Shown here: positions 1-7,587 of the stretch, piece by piece
Position numbering within the stretch: the first letter of the stretch is position 1
Layout: each line of letters starts with the position of its first letter
Source of the DNA: an uncultured Lachnospiraceae bacterium
GTDB lineage: Bacteria; Bacillota; Clostridia; Lachnospirales; Lachnospiraceae
Assembly: GCA_947173495.1 (NCBI GenBank)
Contig: CAMWFQ010000014.1
Span: 1-64,000 of the forward strand
Reading direction: 5' to 3'
Length of the DNA stretch: 64,000 nt
Made by a program: the position numbers and the translations under genes
Notes under the pieces: generated by a model
What the model was told of the DNA's origin: nothing
The model's input: only the letters and a program-made list of their open reading frames with translations
Databases searched by the model: none

Positions 1-65
1 GGGAGTATGGATGATGAAGGTTTCTGCTTCTCGTGTTCGGTTTTGAGGGTATGGGAAAAGATACG

Positions 66-92
66 AAAAAAGCAGTGAAAACTGCTTTTTTT
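66..92 (+). terminator. Rho-independent terminator of an upstream gene
   Basis: The stem AGCAGT (71-76) pairs with ACTGCT (81-86) around a GAAA loop. It is preceded by an A-run and followed by seven T. It ends a transcript coming from outside the window and insulates cheV. Confidence 0.75.
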
Positions 93-93
93 A

Positions 94-122
94 TTGTTTG
101 AAAAGAAGAATTATGTTATAAT
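94..122 (+). promoter_or_regulatory. Sigma-A type promoter of cheV
   Basis: TTGTTT at 94-99 and TATAAT at 117-122 are separated by 17 bp. A TG dinucleotide at 114-115 gives an extended -10. It lies about 44 bp upstream of the cheV start. Confidence 0.7.
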
Positions 123-165
123 TTTTTAGAAGTGTATCTTTAACTTGGAAATAGGGGTGAATGAA

Positions 166-1068
166 ATGGAGACGAAAATTCTTCTTGAAAACGGAACAAA
201 TGAATTAGAGGTATTAGAGTTTGAGGTTGCTGGGTATGCATATGGCATTAATGTTGCGAAGGTGAAGGAAATCATACCTTATCAAGAAACCGTTCCTGTA
301 CCGCATTCGCATCCAAGTATTGAAGGGATATTTATGCCCAGAGATACCCTGATTACAGCCATTGACCTTCGAAATTGTCTGGAGAGAGGAACTTCCAAAC
401 CGGGAGGCCTTTTCATCGTGACCAATTTTAATAAGCTGGATATTGCGTTTCATGTGGATTCAGTGGAAAGAATTCACCGGGTTTCATGGGAAGATATTAT
501 TAAGCCCGGTGCAACGCTTTTCAATGAAGAAAAAGGTATTACGACAGGTATCGTTAAACTGGAAGGAAAGCTTGTTATTATTCTTGATTTTGAAAAAATT
601 GTGACTGATATTAATCCGGAAACAGGACTTCGGGTCAGTGAAATTGATGAACTGGGAACCAGAAGCAGAAGTGATATTCCAATTCTTATTGCAGAAGATT
701 CTGTACTTCTGAATCGATTGATCGTGACTTCTTTGAAAAAAGCCGGATATAATAATCTGACCCGTACATACAATGGCCAGGAGGCCTATGACTTAATCAC
801 TGAATATAAAGATATGGGCATATTGAAGGAGCATGTCCAGTGTATCATTACGGATATAGAAATGCCGGTCATGGATGGCCACAGGCTGATCAAGCTTGTC
901 AAGAGTGATGAGGCGACAAAGCATATCCCTGTTATTATTTTTTCCTCTCTTGTTAATGATGATATGAAGAGAAAGGGAGAATCTTTAGGTGCAAATGCTC
1001 AGCTCTCTAAACCGGAAATAGGAAATCTTGTGCGGGTAATAGATGGACTGGTTGGCCATAAAGAATAA
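166..1068 (+). CDS. cheV: Chemotaxis coupling protein CheV (CheW domain + receiver)
   Basis: This 300-residue protein has an N-terminal CheW-like coupling domain (about residues 10-165) and a C-terminal receiver domain (about 172-300). The receiver carries the acidic pair E177-D178, the phospho-acceptor D230 in the context T-D-I-E-M-P, and K282. CheV proteins link chemoreceptors to CheA and are tuned by phosphorylation of the receiver. The ATG at 166 was preferred over a TTG at 145 because AGGGGTG sits at the right distance before it. No other che gene is in the window, so it is an orphan locus here. The gene has its own promoter and is followed by a hairpin at 1080. Confidence 0.93.
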   Translation: METKILLENGTNELEVLEFEVAGYAYGINVAKVKEIIPYQETVPVPHSHPSIEGIFMPRDTLITAIDLRNCLERGTSKPGGLFIVTNFNKLDIAFHVDSVERIHRVSWEDIIKPGATLFNEEKGITTGIVKLEGKLVIILDFEKIVTDINPETGLRVSEIDELGTRSRSDIPILIAEDSVLLNRLIVTSLKKAGYNNLTRTYNGQEAYDLITEYKDMGILKEHVQCIITDIEMPVMDGHRLIKLVKSDEATKHIPVIIFSSLVNDDMKRKGESLGANAQLSKPEIGNLVRVIDGLVGHKE

Positions 1069-1079
1069 AGAGTCATACA

Positions 1080-1101
1080 GAGTCGGAAATATTTCCGGCT
1101 C
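1080..1101 (+). terminator. Hairpin after cheV, probable weak terminator
   Basis: An 11-bp near-perfect inverted repeat (GAGTCGGAAAT / ATTTCCGGCTC) lies 12 bp after the cheV stop. The tail is T-rich but interrupted, so termination may be partial and the next two genes could be read through. Confidence 0.5.
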
Positions 1102-1143
1102 TTATTTAAGTTTGATGAATACAGTAAGCAGGAAATATAGAGA

Positions 1144-1959
1144 ATGATAGATTATATAGCAGATAAGATTAAATCGGCTGATTTGATTCTGGTAGGGATT
1201 GGCGAGGAGTTAGACGCACTGAGAGAAATCAAAGTACAGTTGCCAGAGCCTGAGAATCGTTTTGAAATGAAAATGGACCAGGAGGACCGGAAGGGTTCTG
1301 AAGAGGAATATAAATCCTGGATGCTTCCTTATATAAGAAGGGCGAGGATAAAAGATTTCAGAGAAAAAAGGGCGGAGAGTTATCAGGCGTTATCGCTTCT
1401 TCTTCAGGGAAAAAATTATTTTATTGTATCCCTTTGTCAGGATGGATTGATTAAGGAGAGCGCTCTGGATCAGGAACGTATTGTGGAACCTTGTGGCGGA
1501 TATGATAAATTGCAGTGCAGCGAAGCCTGCAGTAAAGAATTGTATGATGTCCCGCAAGAGTTTCGTTTGCTGACGGGAGATGTTGCAGATGATGAGGAAA
1601 AGATAAGCTTATATAGAAGACCGGTATGTCCTCATTGTGGAAGGCCTCTTGTATTTAATAATGTGGATGCGTCAAAGTATATAGAAGATGAATATCTGGG
1701 CAGATGGGCTGTTTATAGAAAATGGCTCCAGGGTACGGTTAATAAGGCGGTTTGTCTCCTGGAAATAGGCGTTGGAATGAAGTACCCGACCGTGATAAGA
1801 TGGCCTTTTGAAAAAATTACTTATTATAATCAGAAAGCAGAGCTTTTCAGAATTCACAGCAGGCTTTATCAGGTGACAGAGGAGATCAGCGGAAGAGGCT
1901 ATGGAATATGCAGAAGGCCGGAAGAATTTCTGAAAAAAATGTCCGAAGTATTTATCTAG
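1144..1959 (+). CDS. Sirtuin-fold (SIR2-like) protein with degenerate NAD site
   Basis: This 271-residue protein resembles SirTM-type sirtuins in layout. It has an N-terminal beta strand with V-G-I-G-E-E (residues 17-22) where active sirtuins have G-A-G-x-S. Next comes Y-F-I-V-S-L-C (92-98) in place of the T-T-N strand, and then P-C-G-G-Y (116-120) at the catalytic His/Gln position. A C-x3-C / C-x2-C set (C125, C129, C162, C165) could bind zinc, and a late strand reads E-I-G-V-G (207-211). The zinc ligands are kept but the nucleotide and catalytic residues are altered, so deacylase activity is doubtful. It is followed 30 bp later by a membrane protein gene. The assignment rests on motif order, not on a profile search. 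Confidence 0.6.
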   Translation: MIDYIADKIKSADLILVGIGEELDALREIKVQLPEPENRFEMKMDQEDRKGSEEEYKSWMLPYIRRARIKDFREKRAESYQALSLLLQGKNYFIVSLCQDGLIKESALDQERIVEPCGGYDKLQCSEACSKELYDVPQEFRLLTGDVADDEEKISLYRRPVCPHCGRPLVFNNVDASKYIEDEYLGRWAVYRKWLQGTVNKAVCLLEIGVGMKYPTVIRWPFEKITYYNQKAELFRIHSRLYQVTEEISGRGYGICRRPEEFLKKMSEVFI

Positions 1960-1989
1960 CAGACAGGAAATGAAAGCAGAGGTTTAGTT

Positions 1990-3645
1990 ATGGCTACAGA
2001 TGAAGAATATCTTGATAATTTGTTAAAATCAGTTTCCGAGGAAGAACAGCCTCCCAGACAGATGCAGGAGGCTTTGAAAGAAATTGCGGAGGTTGCAAGG
2101 AAGATGGAATCTTATAATGATGAGAAAGAGGAAGCAGAAATGAATCATCCCGGAGAATGGAACATGGATAATGTAGATATGGATAAACTCCTGGAGCAGG
2201 CGGATCTTCTGGTGAATGAAGAATTTATGAAAAAGGATTCGGAAAGTGACCCGGAAGCAGAGCCGGGTGACTCTCTTTTGCAGGATGAGTCTGTTGAGGA
2301 TGACAGCTTTATGAATGAGGCTTTTGAGTCTGAAAATTTTTTTGATGAAAACATAGCAAACGAAGATAATATTCCTGAAATGGTCATGTTGGATTCGGAA
2401 GGAGAACCGGAAAGTCCGGATTCGACCGGGTCGGATCCGGATTTGGATGAGATAAACAGCCTGTTGAATAATGCGGGAAGGATTGAAAGCGTAGATGATG
2501 ATATGCTGGCTCTTCTGGAAAGTTCAGGAGAGAATCAGGATATGTTCGATAATGGGGAAGAAGCTTTTGATATTTTCGAGGAAGAAATGTCTGAAGAGAG
2601 CAGGGGAGTAGAAGCACTGCCGGCGGAGGACAAGGCGGAAGAGGAAGAGGAGCCGAAAAAAAAGAAGGGCGCTAAAAAGAAAAAGAAGAAAAAGGAAGGA
2701 AAAGAATCATCAGAGAATAAAAAGTCTGCAAAGAAAAAAGAAAAAGAAGAAAAGGGACCGGGATTCCTGGCAGGACTTCTGGCTAAATTTGCCCAGAAGA
2801 AAGAGGAAACGTCAGGAGAAGAGACAGATACGGCTGCGGAAGAAAATATTAAGATTCTGGAGGAACTCAACAAAGAGGAAAAGAAAGGGGCCGGGAAAGG
2901 AAAGAAGCAGGGAAATAAAAAAGAAAAGAAAAAATCGGCGAAACCTGCGAAAAAAACATCGAAACCCGCCAAAAAGAAAGCAAGTCCTCCAAAGGCAAAA
3001 AAGAAAGAAAAGGCGCCTGACGCTGTCCCGGAGAAGCCGGCAAAGCCCTTAAGCAAGGCAAGTATTGCAACTCTGGCAGCTCTGTGCGTAACATTAATTG
3101 CAGGTATTTATATTGTAGGAACCTTTCTTCCGGAATATGTGGATAAGCAAAGTGCCAGAAAAGCATTTATAGACAGGGATTATGCAACGGTATACAGATT
3201 GTTCTATGACAAAGAGCTGGGAGGCAGTGAAGAGGAAATATATAATAAATCAAGGATTTTACTCAAACTCGACAGAAGGCTGAAGTCATATGAAAATAAT
3301 ATGACACTTGGCAGAGAGTCGGAAGCAGTCGATGCACTTCTGATGGGAGTGGTATGCTATCAGGACAGTGTGACTGAGGCAGATTTATATGGCATACGGG
3401 GAGAATTGGATGCGATTTACCAGCAGATCTGCAGTATTCTGGAGAGTAATTACGGAGTATCCGAAGAGAGGGCGGCAGAGATCAGCGGGTATGATGAAAT
3501 TGATTATACCAAAGCAGTGAATGCCATGGTCAATGGAACTGAAAATGAAGCTGTTGAAGATATTTCTGATGGCGGAACGGAGGTTTCCGACGAACCGCAG
3601 GATGTGCTGCGGGAGGAAGAAGACCTCATAGATGACGAAAACTGA
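1990..3645 (+). CDS. Acidic/lysine-rich single-pass membrane protein, unknown function
   Basis: I do not recognise this 551-residue protein. Residues 1-215 are very acidic and contain short recurring Leu-rich motifs such as Y-L-D-N-L-L, M-D-K-L-L and E-I-N-S-L-L. Residues about 216-355 are lysine- and alanine-rich, with many K-K-K runs. One hydrophobic segment spans about 357-380, followed by a roughly 170-residue C-terminal domain and an acidic tail. With no signal peptide and a basic stretch before the membrane segment, the large N-terminal part is probably cytoplasmic (inference). It follows the sirtuin-fold gene by 30 bp and is likely co-transcribed with it. The low-complexity composition also creates several long spurious frames on both strands. 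Confidence 0.75.
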   Translation: MATDEEYLDNLLKSVSEEEQPPRQMQEALKEIAEVARKMESYNDEKEEAEMNHPGEWNMDNVDMDKLLEQADLLVNEEFMKKDSESDPEAEPGDSLLQDESVEDDSFMNEAFESENFFDENIANEDNIPEMVMLDSEGEPESPDSTGSDPDLDEINSLLNNAGRIESVDDDMLALLESSGENQDMFDNGEEAFDIFEEEMSEESRGVEALPAEDKAEEEEEPKKKKGAKKKKKKKEGKESSENKKSAKKKEKEEKGPGFLAGLLAKFAQKKEETSGEETDTAAEENIKILEELNKEEKKGAGKGKKQGNKKEKKKSAKPAKKTSKPAKKKASPPKAKKKEKAPDAVPEKPAKPLSKASIATLAALCVTLIAGIYIVGTFLPEYVDKQSARKAFIDRDYATVYRLFYDKELGGSEEEIYNKSRILLKLDRRLKSYENNMTLGRESEAVDALLMGVVCYQDSVTEADLYGIRGELDAIYQQICSILESNYGVSEERAAEISGYDEIDYTKAVNAMVNGTENEAVEDISDGGTEVSDEPQDVLREEEDLIDDEN

Positions 3646-3700
3646 TAAAGCAAAAATTTTTGTTGTTCGTGAAAGACAGCAGTAAAAGAAACGGGAAAAT

Positions 3701-4309
3701 ATGACAGCAATTATTGATTATGATGCGGGAAATATCAAAAGTGTGGAGAAAGCGCTTCAGAAACTGGGCGAGGAAGCGGTGATCACCAGAGAGAAAGAGA
3801 CAATCTTAAGTGCCGCAAGAGTGATTCTTCCCGGAGTAGGGGCCTTTGGTTCTGCGATGGAGAGATTGCGGACGTATGGACTGGATGAAGTGATTTATAA
3901 AGTGGTTAAAAAGGGGACTCCTTTTCTTGGAATTTGCCTGGGGCTTCAGTTATTGTTTGAAAAAAGTGAAGAAAGCGAAGGCATCAGAGGGCTGGGAATC
4001 CTTCCGGGACAGATTGTACGCCTGCCGGAAGAGAAGGGGATAAAGATTCCCCATATGGGGTGGAATTCTCTCAAATATCCCAATCCGGGAAGGCTGTTTA
4101 CAGGTATTGAAGAGAATTCTTATGTCTATTTTGTACACTCCTATTATCTGAAGGCCCAGGAAGAGGAGATTGTCACAGCGTCATCGGAATACGGAACGCT
4201 GATTCATGCATCGGTGGAGAAAGACAATGTTTTTGCCTGCCAGTTCCACCCTGAGAAAAGCTCTGAGACAGGCCTCAAAATCCTGAGAAACTTCTTAACA
4301 ATAAGCTGA
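3701..4309 (+). CDS. hisH: Imidazole glycerol phosphate synthase, glutaminase subunit HisH
   Basis: This is a class I glutamine amidotransferase of 202 residues, the usual HisH length. The nucleophile C79 sits in G-I-C-L-G, and H183 and E185 in F-H-P-E-K complete the catalytic triad. It supplies ammonia to HisF to make imidazole glycerol phosphate and AICAR in histidine biosynthesis. hisF lies downstream, separated by a tandem 25-bp repeat that begins inside the end of hisH. No other his genes are in the window. The ribosome binding site (CGGGAA) is weak. Confidence 0.95.
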   Translation: MTAIIDYDAGNIKSVEKALQKLGEEAVITREKETILSAARVILPGVGAFGSAMERLRTYGLDEVIYKVVKKGTPFLGICLGLQLLFEKSEESEGIRGLGILPGQIVRLPEEKGIKIPHMGWNSLKYPNPGRLFTGIEENSYVYFVHSYYLKAQEEEIVTASSEYGTLIHASVEKDNVFACQFHPEKSSETGLKILRNFLTIS

Positions 4310-4361
4310 AGGCGTTTGTGTAACAATAAGCTGAAGGCGTTTGTGTAACGATAAGCTGAAG
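4297..4361 (+). repeat. Tandem 25-bp repeat, 2.6 copies, between hisH and hisF
   Basis: Two exact 25-bp units (4297-4321 and 4322-4346) are followed by a partial third (4347-4361, one mismatch). The unit contains AATAAGCTGA, so each copy repeats the hisH stop region. The last copy runs into the hisF ribosome binding site. It looks like a recent slippage duplication that lengthened the spacer. Confidence 0.9.
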
Positions 4362-4376
4362 TCCGGAGGGAGAAAA

Positions 4377-5138
4377 ATGCATACGAAAAGAGTGATCCCC
4401 TGTCTTGATGTGAATAACGGAAGGGTGGTTAAGGGAACAAATTTCCTGAATTTAAGAGATGCAGGCGATCCTGTGGAGGTGGCCGCTCAGTATGATGAGG
4501 CGGGAGCCGACGAACTGGTGTTTTTGGATATTACAGCATCATCTGACGCCAGGAATATTAAAACAGATATGGTAAGAAGAGTCGCGGAAACGGTATTTAT
4601 CCCTTTTACGGTAGGCGGCGGGATCAGGAGTGTGGAAGATTTCAGAATGATCTTAAGAGAGGGAGCTGATAAGGTAGCAGTGAATTCCGCTGCAATCGTG
4701 AATCCGCAATTGATCAGTGAAGCAGCCGAACGATTTGGAAGTCAGTGTGTGGTGGTGGCAATTGACGCGAAAAAAAGACAGGACGGCAGAGGGTGGAATA
4801 TCTATAAAAACGGCGGCCGTATTGATATGGGTATAGATGCGGTGGAATGGGCGATGAAGGCGGAGCAGCTGGGAGCAGGAGAGATTCTTCTTACGAGTAT
4901 GGACTGCGATGGTACTAAAGAAGGATATGATATAGAACTTACCAGAATGACGGCGGATAATGTTTCGATTCCGGTGATTGCCTCAGGAGGCGCCGGAAAT
5001 GCGGAGCATTTTTACGAAGCGCTGACTGCCGGAGGAGCTGAAGCGGTTCTGGCAGCTTCTTTATTCCATTATAGGGAACTTGAAATAAAAGAGTTAAAGG
5101 AATACCTTAAGGGAAAAGGGATTCCGGTAAGAATATAA
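4377..5138 (+). CDS. hisF: Imidazole glycerol phosphate synthase, cyclase subunit HisF
   Basis: This (beta/alpha)8-barrel cyclase of 253 residues has the two catalytic aspartates D11 (I-P-C-L-D) and D130 (V-A-I-D-A). It receives ammonia from HisH and converts PRFAR to imidazole glycerol phosphate and AICAR. The ATG at 4377 is preceded by GGAGG at 4365-4369. An in-frame TTG at 4341 lies inside the tandem repeat and was rejected as a start. Conserved phosphate-binding loops such as T-V-G-G-G-I and S-G-G-A-G are visible. Confidence 0.96.
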   Translation: MHTKRVIPCLDVNNGRVVKGTNFLNLRDAGDPVEVAAQYDEAGADELVFLDITASSDARNIKTDMVRRVAETVFIPFTVGGGIRSVEDFRMILREGADKVAVNSAAIVNPQLISEAAERFGSQCVVVAIDAKKRQDGRGWNIYKNGGRIDMGIDAVEWAMKAEQLGAGEILLTSMDCDGTKEGYDIELTRMTADNVSIPVIASGGAGNAEHFYEALTAGGAEAVLAASLFHYRELEIKELKEYLKGKGIPVRI

Positions 5139-5202
5139 GTAATAATGAAGCTTAAGGTAAGTTTCTTCTTTGAGAAGAAGTTTGAGGGAGGATAAGATAT
5201 TT

Positions 5203-5880
5203 ATGGCGATGATCGATAATGACTGGCTGGAGTATCTTCAGGAAGAGTTTAAAAAGCCATATTATAAAGAACTGTATGCATTTGTGAAGCAGGAATATAA
5301 TACCCATGTGATCTATCCGCCTGCGGATGACATTTTTAACGCATTTCATCTTACCCCTTTAAGCGAAGTCAAGGTATTGATCCTGGGACAGGATCCTTAC
5401 CATGGCCCGCATCAGGCTCATGGGCTTTGCTTTTCTGTTTTGCCGGATCAGCCTGAGATTCCGCCTTCCCTTCAGAATATCTATAAGGAACTTGAGAGCG
5501 ACCTGGGATGCTATATTCCCAACAACGGTTTTCTGGAAAAATGGGCGCGTCAGGGGGTATTGATGCTGAATACAGTCCTTACAGTCCGGGCGCATCGGGC
5601 AGGTTCGCATCAGGGGAAAGGCTGGGAACAGTTTACAGATGCAATCATCCAGGCGGTGAATGCGCAGGATCGTCCAGTCGTATATTTGCTGTGGGGACGT
5701 CCGGCCCAGAGTAAGATTCCCATGCTTACGAATCCGAGACACCTTATTCTGAGAGCATCTCATCCCAGTCCACTGTCTGCGCAGAGGGGTTTTTTTGGCT
5801 GCAGGCATTTCAGTCAGGCTAATGAATTTTTAGTAAGCCATGGGGAAGAGCCTGTTGACTGGCAGATTGAGAATATCTGA
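5203..5880 (+). CDS. ung: Uracil-DNA glycosylase, family 1
   Basis: This 225-residue protein has the family 1 signature G-Q-D-P-Y-H with catalytic D64, and the H-P-S-P-L-S motif near the C-terminus. It removes uracil from DNA to start base excision repair. The start at ATG 5203 is preceded by GAGGGAGG (5184-5191). A TTG further upstream was rejected. It follows hisF by 64 bp and precedes lysA by 30 bp. Confidence 0.95.
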   Translation: MAMIDNDWLEYLQEEFKKPYYKELYAFVKQEYNTHVIYPPADDIFNAFHLTPLSEVKVLILGQDPYHGPHQAHGLCFSVLPDQPEIPPSLQNIYKELESDLGCYIPNNGFLEKWARQGVLMLNTVLTVRAHRAGSHQGKGWEQFTDAIIQAVNAQDRPVVYLLWGRPAQSKIPMLTNPRHLILRASHPSPLSAQRGFFGCRHFSQANEFLVSHGEEPVDWQIENI

Positions 5881-5910
5881 TCAAAAAGCACAGAGGAGAA
5901 AAGAGGAGAA

Positions 5911-7182
5911 ATGAAAAAATTACCGTTTGTTACAAAGGAAAAGGTAGAGGAAATTGTCAGGACTTATCCGACACCGTTTCACATTTATGATGAAAAAGGA
6001 ATTCGTGAAAATGTAAAAGCTGTGAAAGAGGCCTTTGCGTGGAATCCGGGATTCAAAGAATACTTTGCCGTAAAGGCAACGCCTAATCCCTGTCTGATCC
6101 AGATCCTGAAGGAATATGGATGTGGATGTGACTGTTCTTCCATGACAGAATTATTGCTCAGTAAGGCAGTGGGGATGAGCGGGAATGATATCATGTTTTC
6201 ATCCAATGATACGCCTGCGGAGGAGTATGCCTGTGCTGCAAGGATGGGAGCTGTTATTAATCTGGATGACATTACACATATTGATTTTGTAGAGGGAATT
6301 CTGGGCAGACTGCCGGAAACCATGAGCTGTCGCTATAATCCCGGCGGAGTATTCCAGATGAGCAATGGGATCATGGATAATCCGGGAGATTCCAAATATG
6401 GTTTTACGAGAGAGCAGCTCTTTGAAGGATATCGAATTTTAAAGGAAAAAGGTGTCAGGAATTTTGGAATTCATGCTTTTCTTGCAAGTAATACAGTAAC
6501 GAATGAATATTATCCGACTCTTGCAAAACAGCTCTTTGAACTTGCAGTGGAGCTTCACAGAGAAACCGGCGCGGACATTAAATTCATTAATTTATCCGGC
6601 GGAGTCGGAATCCCATACAAACCGCAGGAGGAACCCAACGATATTAAAGTGATCGGAGAAGGCGTGCGCAGAGTTTATGAGGAAGTGTTGACGGCTGCCG
6701 GGATGGGAGATATTGCAATTTATACGGAAATGGGGCGCTTTATGATGGGGCCTTACGGACAGCTGGTAACGAAGGTAATTCATGAGAAGCATACGTATAA
6801 AGAATACATTGGTGTGGATGCATGTGCGGTGAATCTGATGCGCCCCGCCATGTATGGGGCTTATCATCACATAACGGTACTGGGAAAGGAAGAGGTGGAT
6901 TGTGACCATAAATATGATGTGACAGGTTCTTTATGCGAGAATAATGATAAGTTTGCAGTTGACAGGATGCTTCCAAAGATAGATAAGGGAGATTATCTGG
7001 TGATTCATGATACTGGCGCTCATGGACATTCTATGGGATATAATTATAATGGAAAGCTCAGGTCAGCAGAACTGCTTCTTAAGGAGAATGGAAGCGTTGC
7101 GCTGATCAGAAGGGCGGAAACAGCCAGAGATTATTTTGCAACCCTGGATTGCCTTGAGGTTTATGATAAAATCGAGATGTAA
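5911..7182 (+). CDS. lysA: Diaminopimelate decarboxylase
   Basis: This is a fold-type III PLP enzyme of 423 residues. The PLP lysine is K55 in F-A-V-K-A-T. The glycine-rich S-G-G-V-G segment and the late T-G-S-L-C-E motif, whose cysteine completes the active site of the partner subunit, are present. It decarboxylates meso-diaminopimelate to lysine. No lysine riboswitch is visible in the 30-bp gap upstream, so the gene is probably read from the ung transcript. Related fold III decarboxylases acting on carboxynorspermidine, arginine or ornithine are possible but fit less well. Confidence 0.85.
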   Translation: MKKLPFVTKEKVEEIVRTYPTPFHIYDEKGIRENVKAVKEAFAWNPGFKEYFAVKATPNPCLIQILKEYGCGCDCSSMTELLLSKAVGMSGNDIMFSSNDTPAEEYACAARMGAVINLDDITHIDFVEGILGRLPETMSCRYNPGGVFQMSNGIMDNPGDSKYGFTREQLFEGYRILKEKGVRNFGIHAFLASNTVTNEYYPTLAKQLFELAVELHRETGADIKFINLSGGVGIPYKPQEEPNDIKVIGEGVRRVYEEVLTAAGMGDIAIYTEMGRFMMGPYGQLVTKVIHEKHTYKEYIGVDACAVNLMRPAMYGAYHHITVLGKEEVDCDHKYDVTGSLCENNDKFAVDRMLPKIDKGDYLVIHDTGAHGHSMGYNYNGKLRSAELLLKENGSVALIRRAETARDYFATLDCLEVYDKIEM

Positions 7183-7199
7183 AAGATTCACGAAAAAAC

Positions 7200-7228
7200 T
7201 TGTCAACCGAAGAAGAGTATGATATGAT
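7200..7228 (+). promoter_or_regulatory. Promoter of the tRNA-Leu gene
   Basis: TTGTCA (7200-7205) and TATGAT (7223-7228) have a 17-bp spacer. The promoter lies about 45 bp before the mature tRNA 5' end. Confidence 0.75.
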
Positions 7229-7273
7229 TATAACCGGTCGTTAAAGCAATGTCTGAATTGAAAGTCAGGCAGC

Positions 7274-7356
7274 GCCGGCGTGTCGGAATGGCAGACGAGG
7301 CAGACTCAAAATCTGTTGTGGGCAACCACGTGTGGGTTCAAGTCCCACCGCCGGCA
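7274..7356 (+). tRNA. tRNA-Leu (anticodon CAA)
   Basis: A 7-bp acceptor stem GCCGGCG (7274-7280) / CGCCGGC (7349-7355) is followed by discriminator A 7356. The anticodon arm has the loop CTCAAAA, giving CAA, which reads UUG. A long variable arm marks class II. The T arm is GTGGG-TTCAAGT-CCCAC (7332-7348). The 3' CCA is not encoded: the next bases are GTG. It has its own promoter and is followed by a terminator at 7373. Confidence 0.95.
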
Positions 7357-7372
7357 GTGAAAACAATATGTG

Positions 7373-7399
7373 AACATCCGGGAAACCGGGTGTTCTTTT
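7373..7399 (+). terminator. Terminator after tRNA-Leu
   Basis: A 10-bp stem with one G-T pair (7373-7382 / 7386-7395), an AAA loop and four T. Confidence 0.8.
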
Positions 7400-7403
7400 G
7401 TAT

Positions 7404-7570
7404 GCGCAGCCCCATGCAGAGGAAGCATGCCGCTAAAGCGGCGCATGAGGCGCGCGGCGAGTAGGGGAAAAAGCATCCCCCTACTCGATTGCACACGGGC
7501 GCACAGCTGAAGTTGTTGCTTATGCAACGTGCGCCCCGTGCGCGAGCAGAGAGAAAATTTTTCTTGCTCG
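7404..7570 (+). repeat. A-B-A-B hairpin repeat array
   Basis: The array alternates two hairpin modules. The first A copy (about 7404-7455) is a variant with inner stem GCCGC/GCGGC. B (7458-7487) is a perfect 10-bp stem CGAGTAGGGG/CCCCTACTCG. The second A (7497-7536) has outer stem GGGCGCAC/GTGCGCCC and inner stem GTTGC/GCAAC. The last B (7543-7570) has CGAGCA/TGCTCG. Together with the tRNA this fills the gap between lysA and the next gene. The same modules recur at 10151, 48915, 53398 and 63421. Confidence 0.85.
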
Positions 7571-7587
7571 AATGTGCAGGAGTGGAT

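Noticed and set aside
1-65. Possible 3' end of a gene entering from the left edge
   Set aside because: More than one frame is open for a few codons, and the short tails have no recognisable features. Only the terminator at 66-92 is supported.
2535-3056. Long minus-strand frame opposite the lysine-rich region, and a plus-strand frame in another register
   Set aside because: Both come from the A/G-rich low-complexity DNA. They give Phe/Ser-rich or Arg/Lys-rich nonsense peptides and lack ribosome binding sites.
5881-5910. Lysine riboswitch or T-box before lysA
   Set aside because: The gap to ung is only 30 bp and contains just a ribosome binding site.
7489-7587. TTG start extending the Asp-box protein by 33 residues
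   Set aside because: The extension runs through the repeat array and is basic and unlike a signal sequence. AGGAG before ATG 7588 fits better.
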